From Lentzea albida (GTDB lineage Bacteria; Actinomycetota; Actinomycetes; Mycobacteriales; Pseudonocardiaceae): a stretch of 64,000 nt of DNA. Positions 57,897-64,000 of the stretch are shown one piece after another (position 1 is the stretch's first letter; each line of letters opens with the position of its first letter). The notes beneath the pieces were generated by a model. The model was not told the DNA's origin and did no database searches. It saw nothing but the letters and a program-made list of their open reading frames with translations. Position numbers and translations under genes: made by a program. The DNA lies in the NCBI RefSeq assembly GCF_900111005.1, contig NZ_FOFV01000005.1, positions 124,001-188,000 on the forward strand, written 5' to 3'.

Positions 57897-58825
57897 CCGA
57901 CAGCCCCGTCTTCGTGAGCGAGTCCGAGTCGGCCGCGCTCGTCGACGACGACCTCGCGCTCGCCGCCGCGCGGGAGGCGTTCCTCGCCACCGCGCACGGG
58001 TCGACGTTCCCGGTGGTGATCGGGAGTTCGTCCACGCCGGGCACCCGGTTCACGCTCAAGTCGGGGTCCGCGGGCGACCTCGTGGGCGTGAAGATCGGCA
58101 GCTTCTGGCCGGACAACACCGACCTGCCGCGGCACAGCTCCACGATCGTGCTGCTCGACCCCGCCACGGGCCGGTTGAGGGCCGTGGTCGAGGCGGCGGC
58201 CGCCAACGCCTACCGCACGGCCGCCGCCGACGCGCTCGCCGTGCGGACGTTGGCCCGCGACGACTCCCGCACGCTGACCGTGATCGGCACCGGGCACCAG
58301 GCGCTGCACGAGGCCCGCGCGGTCAGCCGGGTTCGTCCGATCGACCGGGTCCTCGTCGTCGGCAGACGGGCCGACGCTGCGAGGAGGTTCGCCGCCGACG
58401 TCGCCGCCGCGACCGGTCTCCCGGTGGAAGCGGTCGACACGCGAACCGGTGTGGCCGAAGCGGACGTGCTCGTCACGGCCACCACGGCCCGCGAGCCGCT
58501 GTTCGACGCGAGCTGGGTCAGGCCGGGCACGCACGTCTCCGCCATGGGCGTCGACGGGCCGGGCAAGCAGGAGCTCCCGGTCGCGCTCCACGACCGCGCG
58601 AAGCTCTTCTGCGACCTTCCCGAGCAGTCCACCACCATCGGCGAGTTCCAGCACGCGCCGTCCGCCGCGCCCGTCGCGCTCGGGGCCGTGCTGGCCGGCA
58701 CCGCGCCGGGCCGGACGTCGCCGGAGGACGTGACGGTGTTCGACAGCTCCGGCTTCGCCCTGCAGGACCTCACCCTCGCCGCCGCGCTGCTGCACCGCCA
58801 CACCGTGCCAGGAGGCACCGAATGA
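57893..58825 (+). CDS. ornithine cyclodeaminase/mu-crystallin-family dehydrogenase
   Basis: 310 aa NAD(P)-dependent enzyme. N-terminal substrate domain with FTLKSGSAGDLVGVKIGSFWPDNTDLPRHSSTIVLLDPATGRLRAVVE and AYRTAAADALAVRTLAR; Rossmann GTGHQALHEARAV near residue 150; DSSGFALQDL near the C terminus. Members include ornithine cyclodeaminase, DauB-type anabolic dehydrogenases and iminosuccinate reductase (BhcD). Between a DauR-type regulator and a D-serine-dehydratase-like enzyme, a role in D-amino or hydroxyamino acid conversion is likely. Overlaps both neighbours by 4 bases. Confidence 0.85.
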   Translation: MTDSPVFVSESESAALVDDDLALAAAREAFLATAHGSTFPVVIGSSSTPGTRFTLKSGSAGDLVGVKIGSFWPDNTDLPRHSSTIVLLDPATGRLRAVVEAAAANAYRTAAADALAVRTLARDDSRTLTVIGTGHQALHEARAVSRVRPIDRVLVVGRRADAARRFAADVAAATGLPVEAVDTRTGVAEADVLVTATTAREPLFDASWVRPGTHVSAMGVDGPGKQELPVALHDRAKLFCDLPEQSTTIGEFQHAPSAAPVALGAVLAGTAPGRTSPEDVTVFDSSGFALQDLTLAAALLHRHTVPGGTE

Positions 58826-59937
58826 CCACTGTGGACACTCCGGACACGCCGTTCGCCCTGGTCGACGCCGAGAAGCTCGACCGCAACGCCGCACGGCTGC
58901 GCGAGCACCTCGACCGGCTCGGCGTGCCGCTGCGCCTGCACGTCAAGACGGCCAAGTCCGTCGAGGTGGCCGACCGGGTCCACGCGGGCGGGCCCATCAC
59001 GGTGTCGACGCTGGCCGAGGCCGAGCACTTCGCGGCCGCGGGCTACACCGACGTCCTGTACGCCGTCGGCATCGACCCGCACAAGCTGCCGCGCGTCGCC
59101 GCCCTGCTGCGCCGGGGCGTGACCCTCACGGTCCTGCTCGACTCCCTCGCGCAGGCCCGGGCGGTGACCCGGTTCGCGCAGGAGGAGGACCTCCGCGTCC
59201 CGGCGCTGGTCGAGATCGACTGCGACGGGCACCGGGGTGGCGTCACGCCCGCCGACCCGTCCCTCACCGAGATCGGCCGGGCGCTCGGCGACAACCTCGC
59301 GGGCGTGCTCACCCACGCCGGCGAGTCCTACTTCGCTCACACGTCAGAGGCTTTGCACGCGTCCGCGCAGAACGAGCGGGACGTCGCCGTGGCCGCCGCC
59401 GAGGTCCTGCGCGCCGCGGGTCTGCCGTGCCCGGTCGTCAGCGTCGGCTCGACGCCCACCGCGCACGCGGCGACGGACCTGTCCGGCGTCACCGAGGTCC
59501 GCGCGGGCAACTACGTGTTCTTCGACCTCGTCATGGCGGGCATCGGCGTGTGCTCCACCGACGACCTCGCGCTGTCCGTCGTCGTCACCGTGATCGGCCA
59601 CCGGCACGAGAAGAACTGGGTGCTCACCGACGGCGGCTGGATGGCGACCTCGCGGGACCGGGGCACGCAGGCGCAGGCCGTCGACCAGGGCTACGGACTC
59701 GTCGCCGACGTCCACGGCACCCTGATCCCCGGCCTGCTGATGACCGGGGCGAGCCAGGAGCACGGCGTGCTGAGCACCCGCGACGGCAAGCCCGTTCCCG
59801 AACTGCCCATCGGCACGCGTCTGCGGATCCTGCCCAACCACGCGTGCGCCACCGCCGCGCAGCACGAGCGCTACCACGTGGTCAGCGGCACGAACCCGTC
59901 CGTCGACACGACCTGGTCCCGCCTGCGCGGCTGGTGA
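58822..59937 (+). CDS. PLP enzyme of the D-serine dehydratase/D-threonine aldolase family
   Basis: 371 aa fold-type III PLP protein. PLP lysine in LRLHVKTAKSVEVADR (residue 42 or 45), ALVEIDCDGHRGGV, SVGSTPTAH, VRAGNYVFFD, and a C-terminal metal site PNHACATAAQHERYHVV. The HxC pair (NHAC) is the zinc pattern of D-serine dehydratases; D-threonine aldolases usually have HxD. So deamination of D-serine or D-threo-3-hydroxyaspartate is more likely than aldol cleavage. Coupled to the ornithine-cyclodeaminase-like gene; the pair also resembles part of the beta-hydroxyaspartate pathway (BhcC/BhcD families), which is the main alternative. Confidence 0.83.
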   Translation: MTTVDTPDTPFALVDAEKLDRNAARLREHLDRLGVPLRLHVKTAKSVEVADRVHAGGPITVSTLAEAEHFAAAGYTDVLYAVGIDPHKLPRVAALLRRGVTLTVLLDSLAQARAVTRFAQEEDLRVPALVEIDCDGHRGGVTPADPSLTEIGRALGDNLAGVLTHAGESYFAHTSEALHASAQNERDVAVAAAEVLRAAGLPCPVVSVGSTPTAHAATDLSGVTEVRAGNYVFFDLVMAGIGVCSTDDLALSVVVTVIGHRHEKNWVLTDGGWMATSRDRGTQAQAVDQGYGLVADVHGTLIPGLLMTGASQEHGVLSTRDGKPVPELPIGTRLRILPNHACATAAQHERYHVVSGTNPSVDTTWSRLRGW

Positions 59938-59945
59938 CCTGATCG

Positions 59946-60545
59946 TCAGGCGGGTGGCCAGTTCAGCAGGGCGACGTCGGCCACCCGCTGCAGTTCCTCC
60001 TCCGTCGCCCCGCCCGTCGCCTGCACGGAGATCCCGTTCGAGATCGTCATCAGGTAGCGGGCGAGGAGGTCCGGGTCGGCGCCGGCCGGCAGGTCGCCCT
60101 CGTCCACCGCCCGCTGGAACCGGTCGCGCAGGTACTCCTGCCCCAGCGCGCGCCACGCGATCAGGGTGTCGCGCGCGACCACTCCGGTCGCCCCCACGGC
60201 CAGCGCGCCCTGCACCCCGAGACACCCCGGCGGGCAGCCCGGCCGCGTGTTGGCCCGCACCGCGCCGTCGAGGAAGCGGGTCGCGACCTCGCCCGCGGTC
60301 TCCGCCGCCAACGCCTCCAAGACGTAGACGGCCTGGATCTCCGTGTAGCGCTGCAACGCCTTGCGGAAGAGCTCCTCCTTGTTGCCGAAGGCCGCGTACA
60401 TGCTCTTGCGCGAGATGCCCATGCGCTCGGTCAGGTCGGTGAGGCTCGCTCCGTCGTAGCCCTGCTCCCAGAAGACGCGCATCGCCTTCAGGAGCGCCTG
60501 CTCGGCGTCGAACTCCCTCGGCCGGCCCACCTGCGCTTTCTCCAC
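59946..60545 (-). CDS. TetR-family regulator (SDR-linked)
   Basis: 199 aa. DNA-binding part at about residues 8-55 (VGRPREFDAEQALLKAMRVFW; MGISRKSMYAAFGNKEEL); ligand domain with NTRPGCPPGCLGVQGALAVG, a pair of Cys also seen in many regulators of this AcrR-like group. GTG at 60545 is used; GTG at 60530 with GGAG 9 bases upstream is equally possible. Divergent from the SDR at 60636; two copies of a GTGCACCGATCGGTGCAC palindrome lie between them. Confidence 0.87.
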   Translation of the reverse strand: MEKAQVGRPREFDAEQALLKAMRVFWEQGYDGASLTDLTERMGISRKSMYAAFGNKEELFRKALQRYTEIQAVYVLEALAAETAGEVATRFLDGAVRANTRPGCPPGCLGVQGALAVGATGVVARDTLIAWRALGQEYLRDRFQRAVDEGDLPAGADPDLLARYLMTISNGISVQATGGATEEELQRVADVALLNWPPA

Positions 60546-60560
60546 GAGCTCATCGTACGC

Positions 60561-60584
60561 CTTGTGCACCGATCGGTGCACAAG
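60561..60584. promoter_or_regulatory. TetR operator copy 1
   Basis: 24-bp perfect palindrome with core TGCACCGATCGGTGCA and CTTG/CAAG ends, 16 bp from the TetR start. A second core copy is at 60601-60616. Confidence 0.85.
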
Positions 60585-60600
60585 TGCTACGGTCGAAATA

Positions 60601-60616
60601 TGCACCGATCGGTGCA
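60601..60616. promoter_or_regulatory. TetR operator copy 2
   Basis: TGCACCGATCGGTGCA, the same 16-bp perfect core as copy 1, 36 bp centre to centre, 20 bp upstream of the SDR start. Confidence 0.85.
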
Positions 60617-60635
60617 CAACTTCGTGGAGGTCGTA

Positions 60636-61385
60636 ATGCGCAGGCTGGAAGGCAAGACCGCGGTCATCACCGGGGGCGGCACGCGGGGCATCGGCAGGGC
60701 GACCGCCGCCCGGCTGGTGGCGGAGGGCGCGCACGTGTTCATCACCGGCCGCCGCAAGAACGAGCTCGACGAGGCCGTGGAGGCGATCGGGGAGAACGTC
60801 ACCGCGGTGCCGGGTGACATCACGAACCCGGCCGACCTGGACAACCTCTACGAGGTCGTCGCCGCCCGCGGCCAGGGGCTCGACGTGCTGTTCGCCAACT
60901 CGGCCACGGCGTCGTTCGCGACCATCGAGACGATCACCGCCGACGACTTCGACCAGGTCTTCGGCGTCAACGTCAAGGGCACGATGTTCACCGTGCAGAA
61001 GGCGCTCCCGCTGCTCAACGAGGGCGCCTCGGTGATCATCAACGCCTCCACCGCCGCCGACAGGGGCACCGCGGGGTTCGGCGCCTATGCCGCGTCCAAG
61101 GCGGCGCTGCGCACGTTCACGCGGTCGTGGGCGAACGAGCTCAAGGGCCGCGGCATCCGCGTGAACGCCATCTCGCCGGGACCGACCGACACCACCGGGA
61201 TCACCGAGCTCGTCGGCGAGGAGAACGAGAAGGCGTTCAAGGCGGCCGAGGCGGCCAGGATCGCCATCGGCCGGATGGGACACGTCGACGAGGTGGCCGC
61301 CGCGGTGGCGTTCCTGGCCTCGCCCGACAGCAGCTTCATGCTGGGCGCCAACGTCTACGTCGACGGTGGCGAGAACCAGATCTGA
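60636..61385 (+). CDS. short-chain dehydrogenase (TetR-linked)
   Basis: SDR of 249 aa. TGGGTRGIGRATAARL (residues 12-27); the NNAG motif reads ANSAT; Ser in IINASTAADRGTAGFG and YxxxK in YAASKAALRTF; ISPGPTDTTGI and FMLGANVYVDGGENQI at the C terminus. ATG at 60636 with GGAGG upstream; earlier in-frame ATGs lie inside the operators. A common TetR/SDR pair in actinobacteria and proteobacteria, often induced by quinones or aldehydes; the inducer here is unknown. It ends exactly where the convergent LysR gene ends. Confidence 0.87.
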   Translation: MRRLEGKTAVITGGGTRGIGRATAARLVAEGAHVFITGRRKNELDEAVEAIGENVTAVPGDITNPADLDNLYEVVAARGQGLDVLFANSATASFATIETITADDFDQVFGVNVKGTMFTVQKALPLLNEGASVIINASTAADRGTAGFGAYAASKAALRTFTRSWANELKGRGIRVNAISPGPTDTTGITELVGEENEKAFKAAEAARIAIGRMGHVDEVAAAVAFLASPDSSFMLGANVYVDGGENQI

Positions 61386-62234
61386 TCAGTCCGCGAACGC
61401 GTCCACATAGGACCGGACGCACGCGCCGGGGGTCGCCCGGGCCGTGACGAGGTGCCCGTCCACGGCCAGGGGCGGGTCGAGCGGCACCGACACGTGCCGC
61501 TCGGTCCGGTGCCCGGCGACGAGCTCGGCGGGCATCAGCGTCCACGCGTCCGGGTCGCGGCCGACGTCGAACAGCAGGTTGAGCAGGTCGCCCGCGGGCG
61601 GTGCCACCGGGGCCACGGGCACGGCGGCGAGGATCGCGTCGTGCATCGGCGGGTCGACGTCGCGGGCCAGCAGCCGCAGGCCGCGCGGGTCGAGGTCGAG
61701 CAGGCTGATCACGGACTTGCCCGCGGCGGCGTGCTCGGCCGACAGCACCACGTGCAAAGGCTCCGACCAGGCGCGTTCCACGGTCAGCGCGTCGTCGGCG
61801 ACCGCGCCTCGGACCAGGGCGAGGTCCAGCTCGCCGTCGCGGACGGCCGCCAGTCGCTCGGGCACCGGCAGGCTCACCAGCTCTGGCACCGCGGGCCGGT
61901 CGCCCTCGCGCAGGCGGAGCAACGCGCGGTCGAGGCGGGGCGTCACGCACGACGCCACCCCGATGCGCAGCACGGCGGCGTGTTCTCCCGCCACCACCCT
62001 GACGCGCGCCGCCGCGGCCAGCGTCTCCCGCGCCGCGGCCAGCACCCGTTCCCCCGCGGCCGTGAGCCGCACCGTGCGCGAGGTGCGCTCCAGCAACCGC
62101 ACGCCCAGCTCCCGTTCGAGACGGGCGACCTGCTGGCTCACGGCCGGCTGCACGATTCGCAGGCGTTCGGCGGCGCGCCCGAAGTGGAGCTCCTCCGCGA
62201 CCGCGACGAAGTACTGCAAGGCCCTCAGTTCCAC
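61386..62234 (-). CDS. LysR-family regulator
   Basis: 282 aa. N-terminal winged helix (LRALQYFVAVAEELHFGRAAERLRIVQPAVSQQVARLERELGVRLLER) and C-terminal periplasmic-binding-like effector domain. GTG at 62234 gives the canonical VELRALQYF start. Divergent from the F420-reductase-like gene; a T-N11-A-type box (ATCACGACTTGTGAT, 62247-62261) lies 12 bp upstream. It probably controls that divergent gene. Confidence 0.88.
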   Translation of the reverse strand: MELRALQYFVAVAEELHFGRAAERLRIVQPAVSQQVARLERELGVRLLERTSRTVRLTAAGERVLAAARETLAAAARVRVVAGEHAAVLRIGVASCVTPRLDRALLRLREGDRPAVPELVSLPVPERLAAVRDGELDLALVRGAVADDALTVERAWSEPLHVVLSAEHAAAGKSVISLLDLDPRGLRLLARDVDPPMHDAILAAVPVAPVAPPAGDLLNLLFDVGRDPDAWTLMPAELVAGHRTERHVSVPLDPPLAVDGHLVTARATPGACVRSYVDAFAD

Positions 62235-62246
62235 CCGTCCACATCT

Positions 62247-62261
62247 ATCACGACTTGTGAT
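62247..62261. promoter_or_regulatory. LysR box
   Basis: ATCACGACTTGTGAT, dyad ATCAC-N5-GTGAT containing the T-N11-A pattern, between the divergent LysR and reductase genes. Confidence 0.65.
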
Positions 62262-62344
62262 CGCTGCACGTCGGAGTTGGTCGTTGATGGCGTGCGGCGG
62301 CCGGGATGGGATGGCGGTGAGCCACAGGAAACGGAGACTTCGCA

Positions 62345-63082
62345 GTGAACACACCCGTTCTCGGCATCATCGGCACCGGCATGGTGGGCGCGGGCTTCGC
62401 CCGGCTCGCCACCGACGCCGGCCTCGACGTCGTGCTCGGCAACTCGCGCGGCCCGCAGTCGCTGACCGGCCTGGTCGCGGCGCTCGGCCGGCACGCGCGT
62501 GCCGCCACCCCGGCCGAGACCGCGCGGGCCGCCGACATCGTCGTCGTGGCAGTTCCTCTTGCCGCACATGAGGAACTGCCGCGCGCCGAGCTCGCCGGCA
62601 AGGTCGTGGTCGACCCGACCAACTACGTGCCCACGCTGCAGTGGCGCTCCCCCGAGCTGGACTCCGACGAGCTGACGTCCAGCGAGCTCGTGCAGCGCCA
62701 CCTCGCCGAGTCCGCCGTCGTGAAGGCGCTGCACAACATCGGTCCGCGCCACCTGCTGGACCTGCACCGCCCGGCGGGCGCACCGGACCGCACGGCGTTG
62801 CCGGTGCACGGGGACGACGAGGCCGCGAAGAAGGCGGTGGCCGACCTGTTCGACGTGCTCGGGTTCGACACCGTGGACCTCGGCCCGCTGTCCGGGAGCT
62901 GGCGCAGCGAGCCGAACACCCCGCTCTACGCGTTCCCGTACGTCGGCGAGCCGCCCTCCGGTCTGTCCGTGCCCGAACTGGTCGCGTGGGTGCAGAACGC
63001 GCAGGGTGTCACCGTGCCCGCCGCGCGCGTCAGCGAGCTCGCCGCGGCGGCCGTGCGCGGGCCCGCCGGGTTCCGGTTTTAG
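62345..63082 (+). CDS. F420-dependent NADP reductase-like protein
   Basis: 245 aa. N-terminal nucleotide fold LGIIGTGMVGAGFARLATDAG with VVLGNSRGPQSL, the GNSRG pattern of the NADPH:F420 oxidoreductase/pyrroline-carboxylate-reductase-like superfamily (PF03807 type); DIVVVAVPLAAHEELP, VVVDPTNYVP and a small C-terminal domain. It may transfer hydride between NADP(H) and F420, but many members are uncharacterised reductases. GTG at 62345 with GGAG 8 bases upstream. Probably regulated by the divergent LysR. Confidence 0.75.
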   Translation: MNTPVLGIIGTGMVGAGFARLATDAGLDVVLGNSRGPQSLTGLVAALGRHARAATPAETARAADIVVVAVPLAAHEELPRAELAGKVVVDPTNYVPTLQWRSPELDSDELTSSELVQRHLAESAVVKALHNIGPRHLLDLHRPAGAPDRTALPVHGDDEAAKKAVADLFDVLGFDTVDLGPLSGSWRSEPNTPLYAFPYVGEPPSGLSVPELVAWVQNAQGVTVPAARVSELAAAAVRGPAGFRF

Positions 63083-63240
63083 TGGAGTGGCTCAGAACGT
63101 TGCCGGTGTATTCGTGCTCAGACGGGTGTCTCGCGGTGCCGCCCCCACATCCTCGTACTGGTTGTACGGGGGTGTGGGGGCGGTGCCGCGAGGCGCCCCG
63201 CTGAGCGTGGGTACGCCGCCCACGTTCTGAGTCACACCAC
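63082..63240. repeat. inverted-repeat element filling the gap between two stop codons
   Basis: Outer imperfect 19-bp inverted repeats (63082-63100 and 63222-63240, three mismatches) and an inner 20-bp stem with two mismatches (63130-63149 with 63173-63192). The whole 159 bp spans exactly from the last base of one stop codon to the first base of the convergent one. MITE-like or a large bidirectional terminator. Confidence 0.5.
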
Positions 63241-64000
63241 TAGATGCCGAACAACGCCGACGCGTTGCCGGACTTGAACTTCTCCCGGTCGGCGTCCGAC
63301 TCGAACTCGTCGAGGAAGGCGCTGATCCGCTCCCGCGAGGGGTGCTGGAACGGGTAGTCGGTGGAGAAGATCAGCCGGTCGGCGGTGGTCACCGACAGGG
63401 CGTGCCGCAGCAGTGCGGGGTTGAGCATGCCGGAGGTCGTGATGTGGAAGTTCGACCTCAGGTAGTCCGACACCGACCGCTCCAAGCCTGCGACGCGGGC
63501 GAGGCTGTCCGCGCGGTCGAGCCAGAACAGCAGCACCTCACCCCAGTGGCCGAGCACGACCTGGAGGCCGGGGTGGCGGTCGAACGTGCCGCGCAGGACC
63601 AACCGCAGCGCGGCGAGCCCGGCGTCGACGTGCCAGCCCCAGCCGAACGTCGCGAGGGCCAGGTCGGTCATCGGGTCGAAGCCGCGGTAGGAGGCGTCGC
63701 GCAGGGCGTCCGACGGCAGCTGCGGGTGCAGGAAAACGGGCTGCCGCAACGCTTCCGCGGCGGCGAAGAAGCCGTCGTACACGGGGTCGTCGAGCAGGAG
63801 GTCGCCCGAGCGGCCGTAGACCATGGTGCCCACGTGACCGAGGTCGGCGGCGCGCCTGAGCTCGTCGGCGACCTCGTGCGGCGCCGACATCGGCAACGTC
63901 GACAGCGCGCGGAACCTCGCCGGGTGGCGGGTCACGGCCTGCGCGGCGACGTCGTTCGCGAGGCGGCTGAGCCGGACCGCGTCCCCGGCGGGCAACGCCT
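63240..64000 (-). CDS. amidohydrolase-2 family protein, 5' end beyond the window
   Basis: At least 253 residues of a TIM-barrel amidohydrolase of the ACMSD/gamma-resorcylate decarboxylase type; the frame is open to the right edge. Visible: PVFLHPQLPSD with a metal-ligand-type His, VLGHWGEVLLFWLDR, and STDYPFQHPSRERISAFLDEF with the catalytic Asp; typical end GNASALFGI. Members decarboxylate or hydrolyse aromatic acids, which would fit the catabolic theme, but the N-terminal HxH metal motif lies outside the window and cannot be checked. Confidence 0.8.
   Translation of the reverse strand, partial: ALPAGDAVRLSRLANDVAAQAVTRHPARFRALSTLPMSAPHEVADELRRAADLGHVGTMVYGRSGDLLLDDPVYDGFFAAAEALRQPVFLHPQLPSDALRDASYRGFDPMTDLALATFGWGWHVDAGLAALRLVLRGTFDRHPGLQVVLGHWGEVLLFWLDRADSLARVAGLERSVSDYLRSNFHITTSGMLNPALLRHALSVTTADRLIFSTDYPFQHPSRERISAFLDEFESDADREKFKSGNASALFGI

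Overview
The window is very GC-rich DNA with dense, short-spaced genes, frequent GTG starts and ATGA/GTGA start-stop overlaps. Together with a mycothiol-type maleylpyruvate-isomerase-fold protein, an F420-reductase-like protein, MmyB-type XRE regulators and an AroQ-gamma chorismate mutase, this points to an actinomycete. A Pseudonocardiales-like genus is my guess and is not proven by the sequence. I saw no rRNA, tRNA, CRISPR array, intact transposase or replication origin. The window reads as an accessory, catabolic/specialised-metabolism part of a chromosome.

Layout. 0-9.4 kb: a MerR regulator, a flavoprotein disulfide oxidoreductase with a small membrane protein, TetR regulator B1, an aldehyde dehydrogenase, an LpqC-like esterase divergent from an SDR that has lost its active site, a ketopantoate-reductase-like protein and a P450. 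9.6-18 kb: a minus-strand operon (AAHS-type transporter, alpha/beta hydrolase, FAD aromatic monooxygenase, HyuA, HyuB with a fused zinc domain). 18-23.5 kb: a second small membrane protein, an extradiol dioxygenase with a 3-hydroxybutyrate-dehydrogenase-like SDR, Ohr, and an SDR plus exported chorismate mutase. 23.5-33 kb: several regulator/oxidoreductase pairs (MarR/SDR, XRE-AKR-hydrolase, MFS, AKR/TetR, an isomerase-fold protein, TetR/SDR). 33-40 kb: an orphan trpBA pair, an acyl-CoA-dehydrogenase-like monooxygenase, AraC, nucleoside hydrolase, TetR-SGNH esterase. 40-46 kb: TetR regulator B2, a frameshifted terpene synthase, a 45-codon small gene, a TetR divergent from a meta-cleavage hydrolase plus a second, nearly identical dioxygenase, then a graveyard of gene fragments. 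46-51.8 kb: FAD oxidoreductase, SDR/MerR, XRE/SDR, secreted lipase. 51.9-56.6 kb: a three-gene operon with an adenylation-carrier-thioesterase synthetase of the atromentin/ralfuranone class, an O-methyltransferase and an MDR reductase. 57-64 kb: a YheO-type regulator with an ornithine-cyclodeaminase-like and a D-serine-dehydratase-like enzyme, TetR/SDR, LysR/F420-reductase-like, and a partial amidohydrolase.

The most striking signal is regulatory. Two palindromic operator families recur across the window. Family A (TATGTAACGCTCACTMTA, seven sites) always lies in the same orientation just upstream of a catabolic or biosynthetic gene, with a TAtAGT/TAGAGT -10-like element built into it. It ties together the aldehyde dehydrogenase, the AAHS-hydrolase-monooxygenase-HyuAB operon, both extradiol dioxygenase operons, the isomerase-fold protein, the SDR-chorismate mutase operon and the synthetase operon. 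The TetR at 42370-43005, divergent from one such site, is the best candidate regulator. Family B (AGACCGAACGTTCTATCT, six sites) sits upstream of two paralogous TetR genes, two paralogous membrane proteins, Ohr and the SDR-chorismate mutase operon. The last operon carries both families in one promoter. I infer a dispersed aromatic-compound regulon in which ring-cleavage catabolism and an aryl-pyruvate-type synthetase share one repressor. The chemistry and the inducing ligand are not determined by sequence alone.
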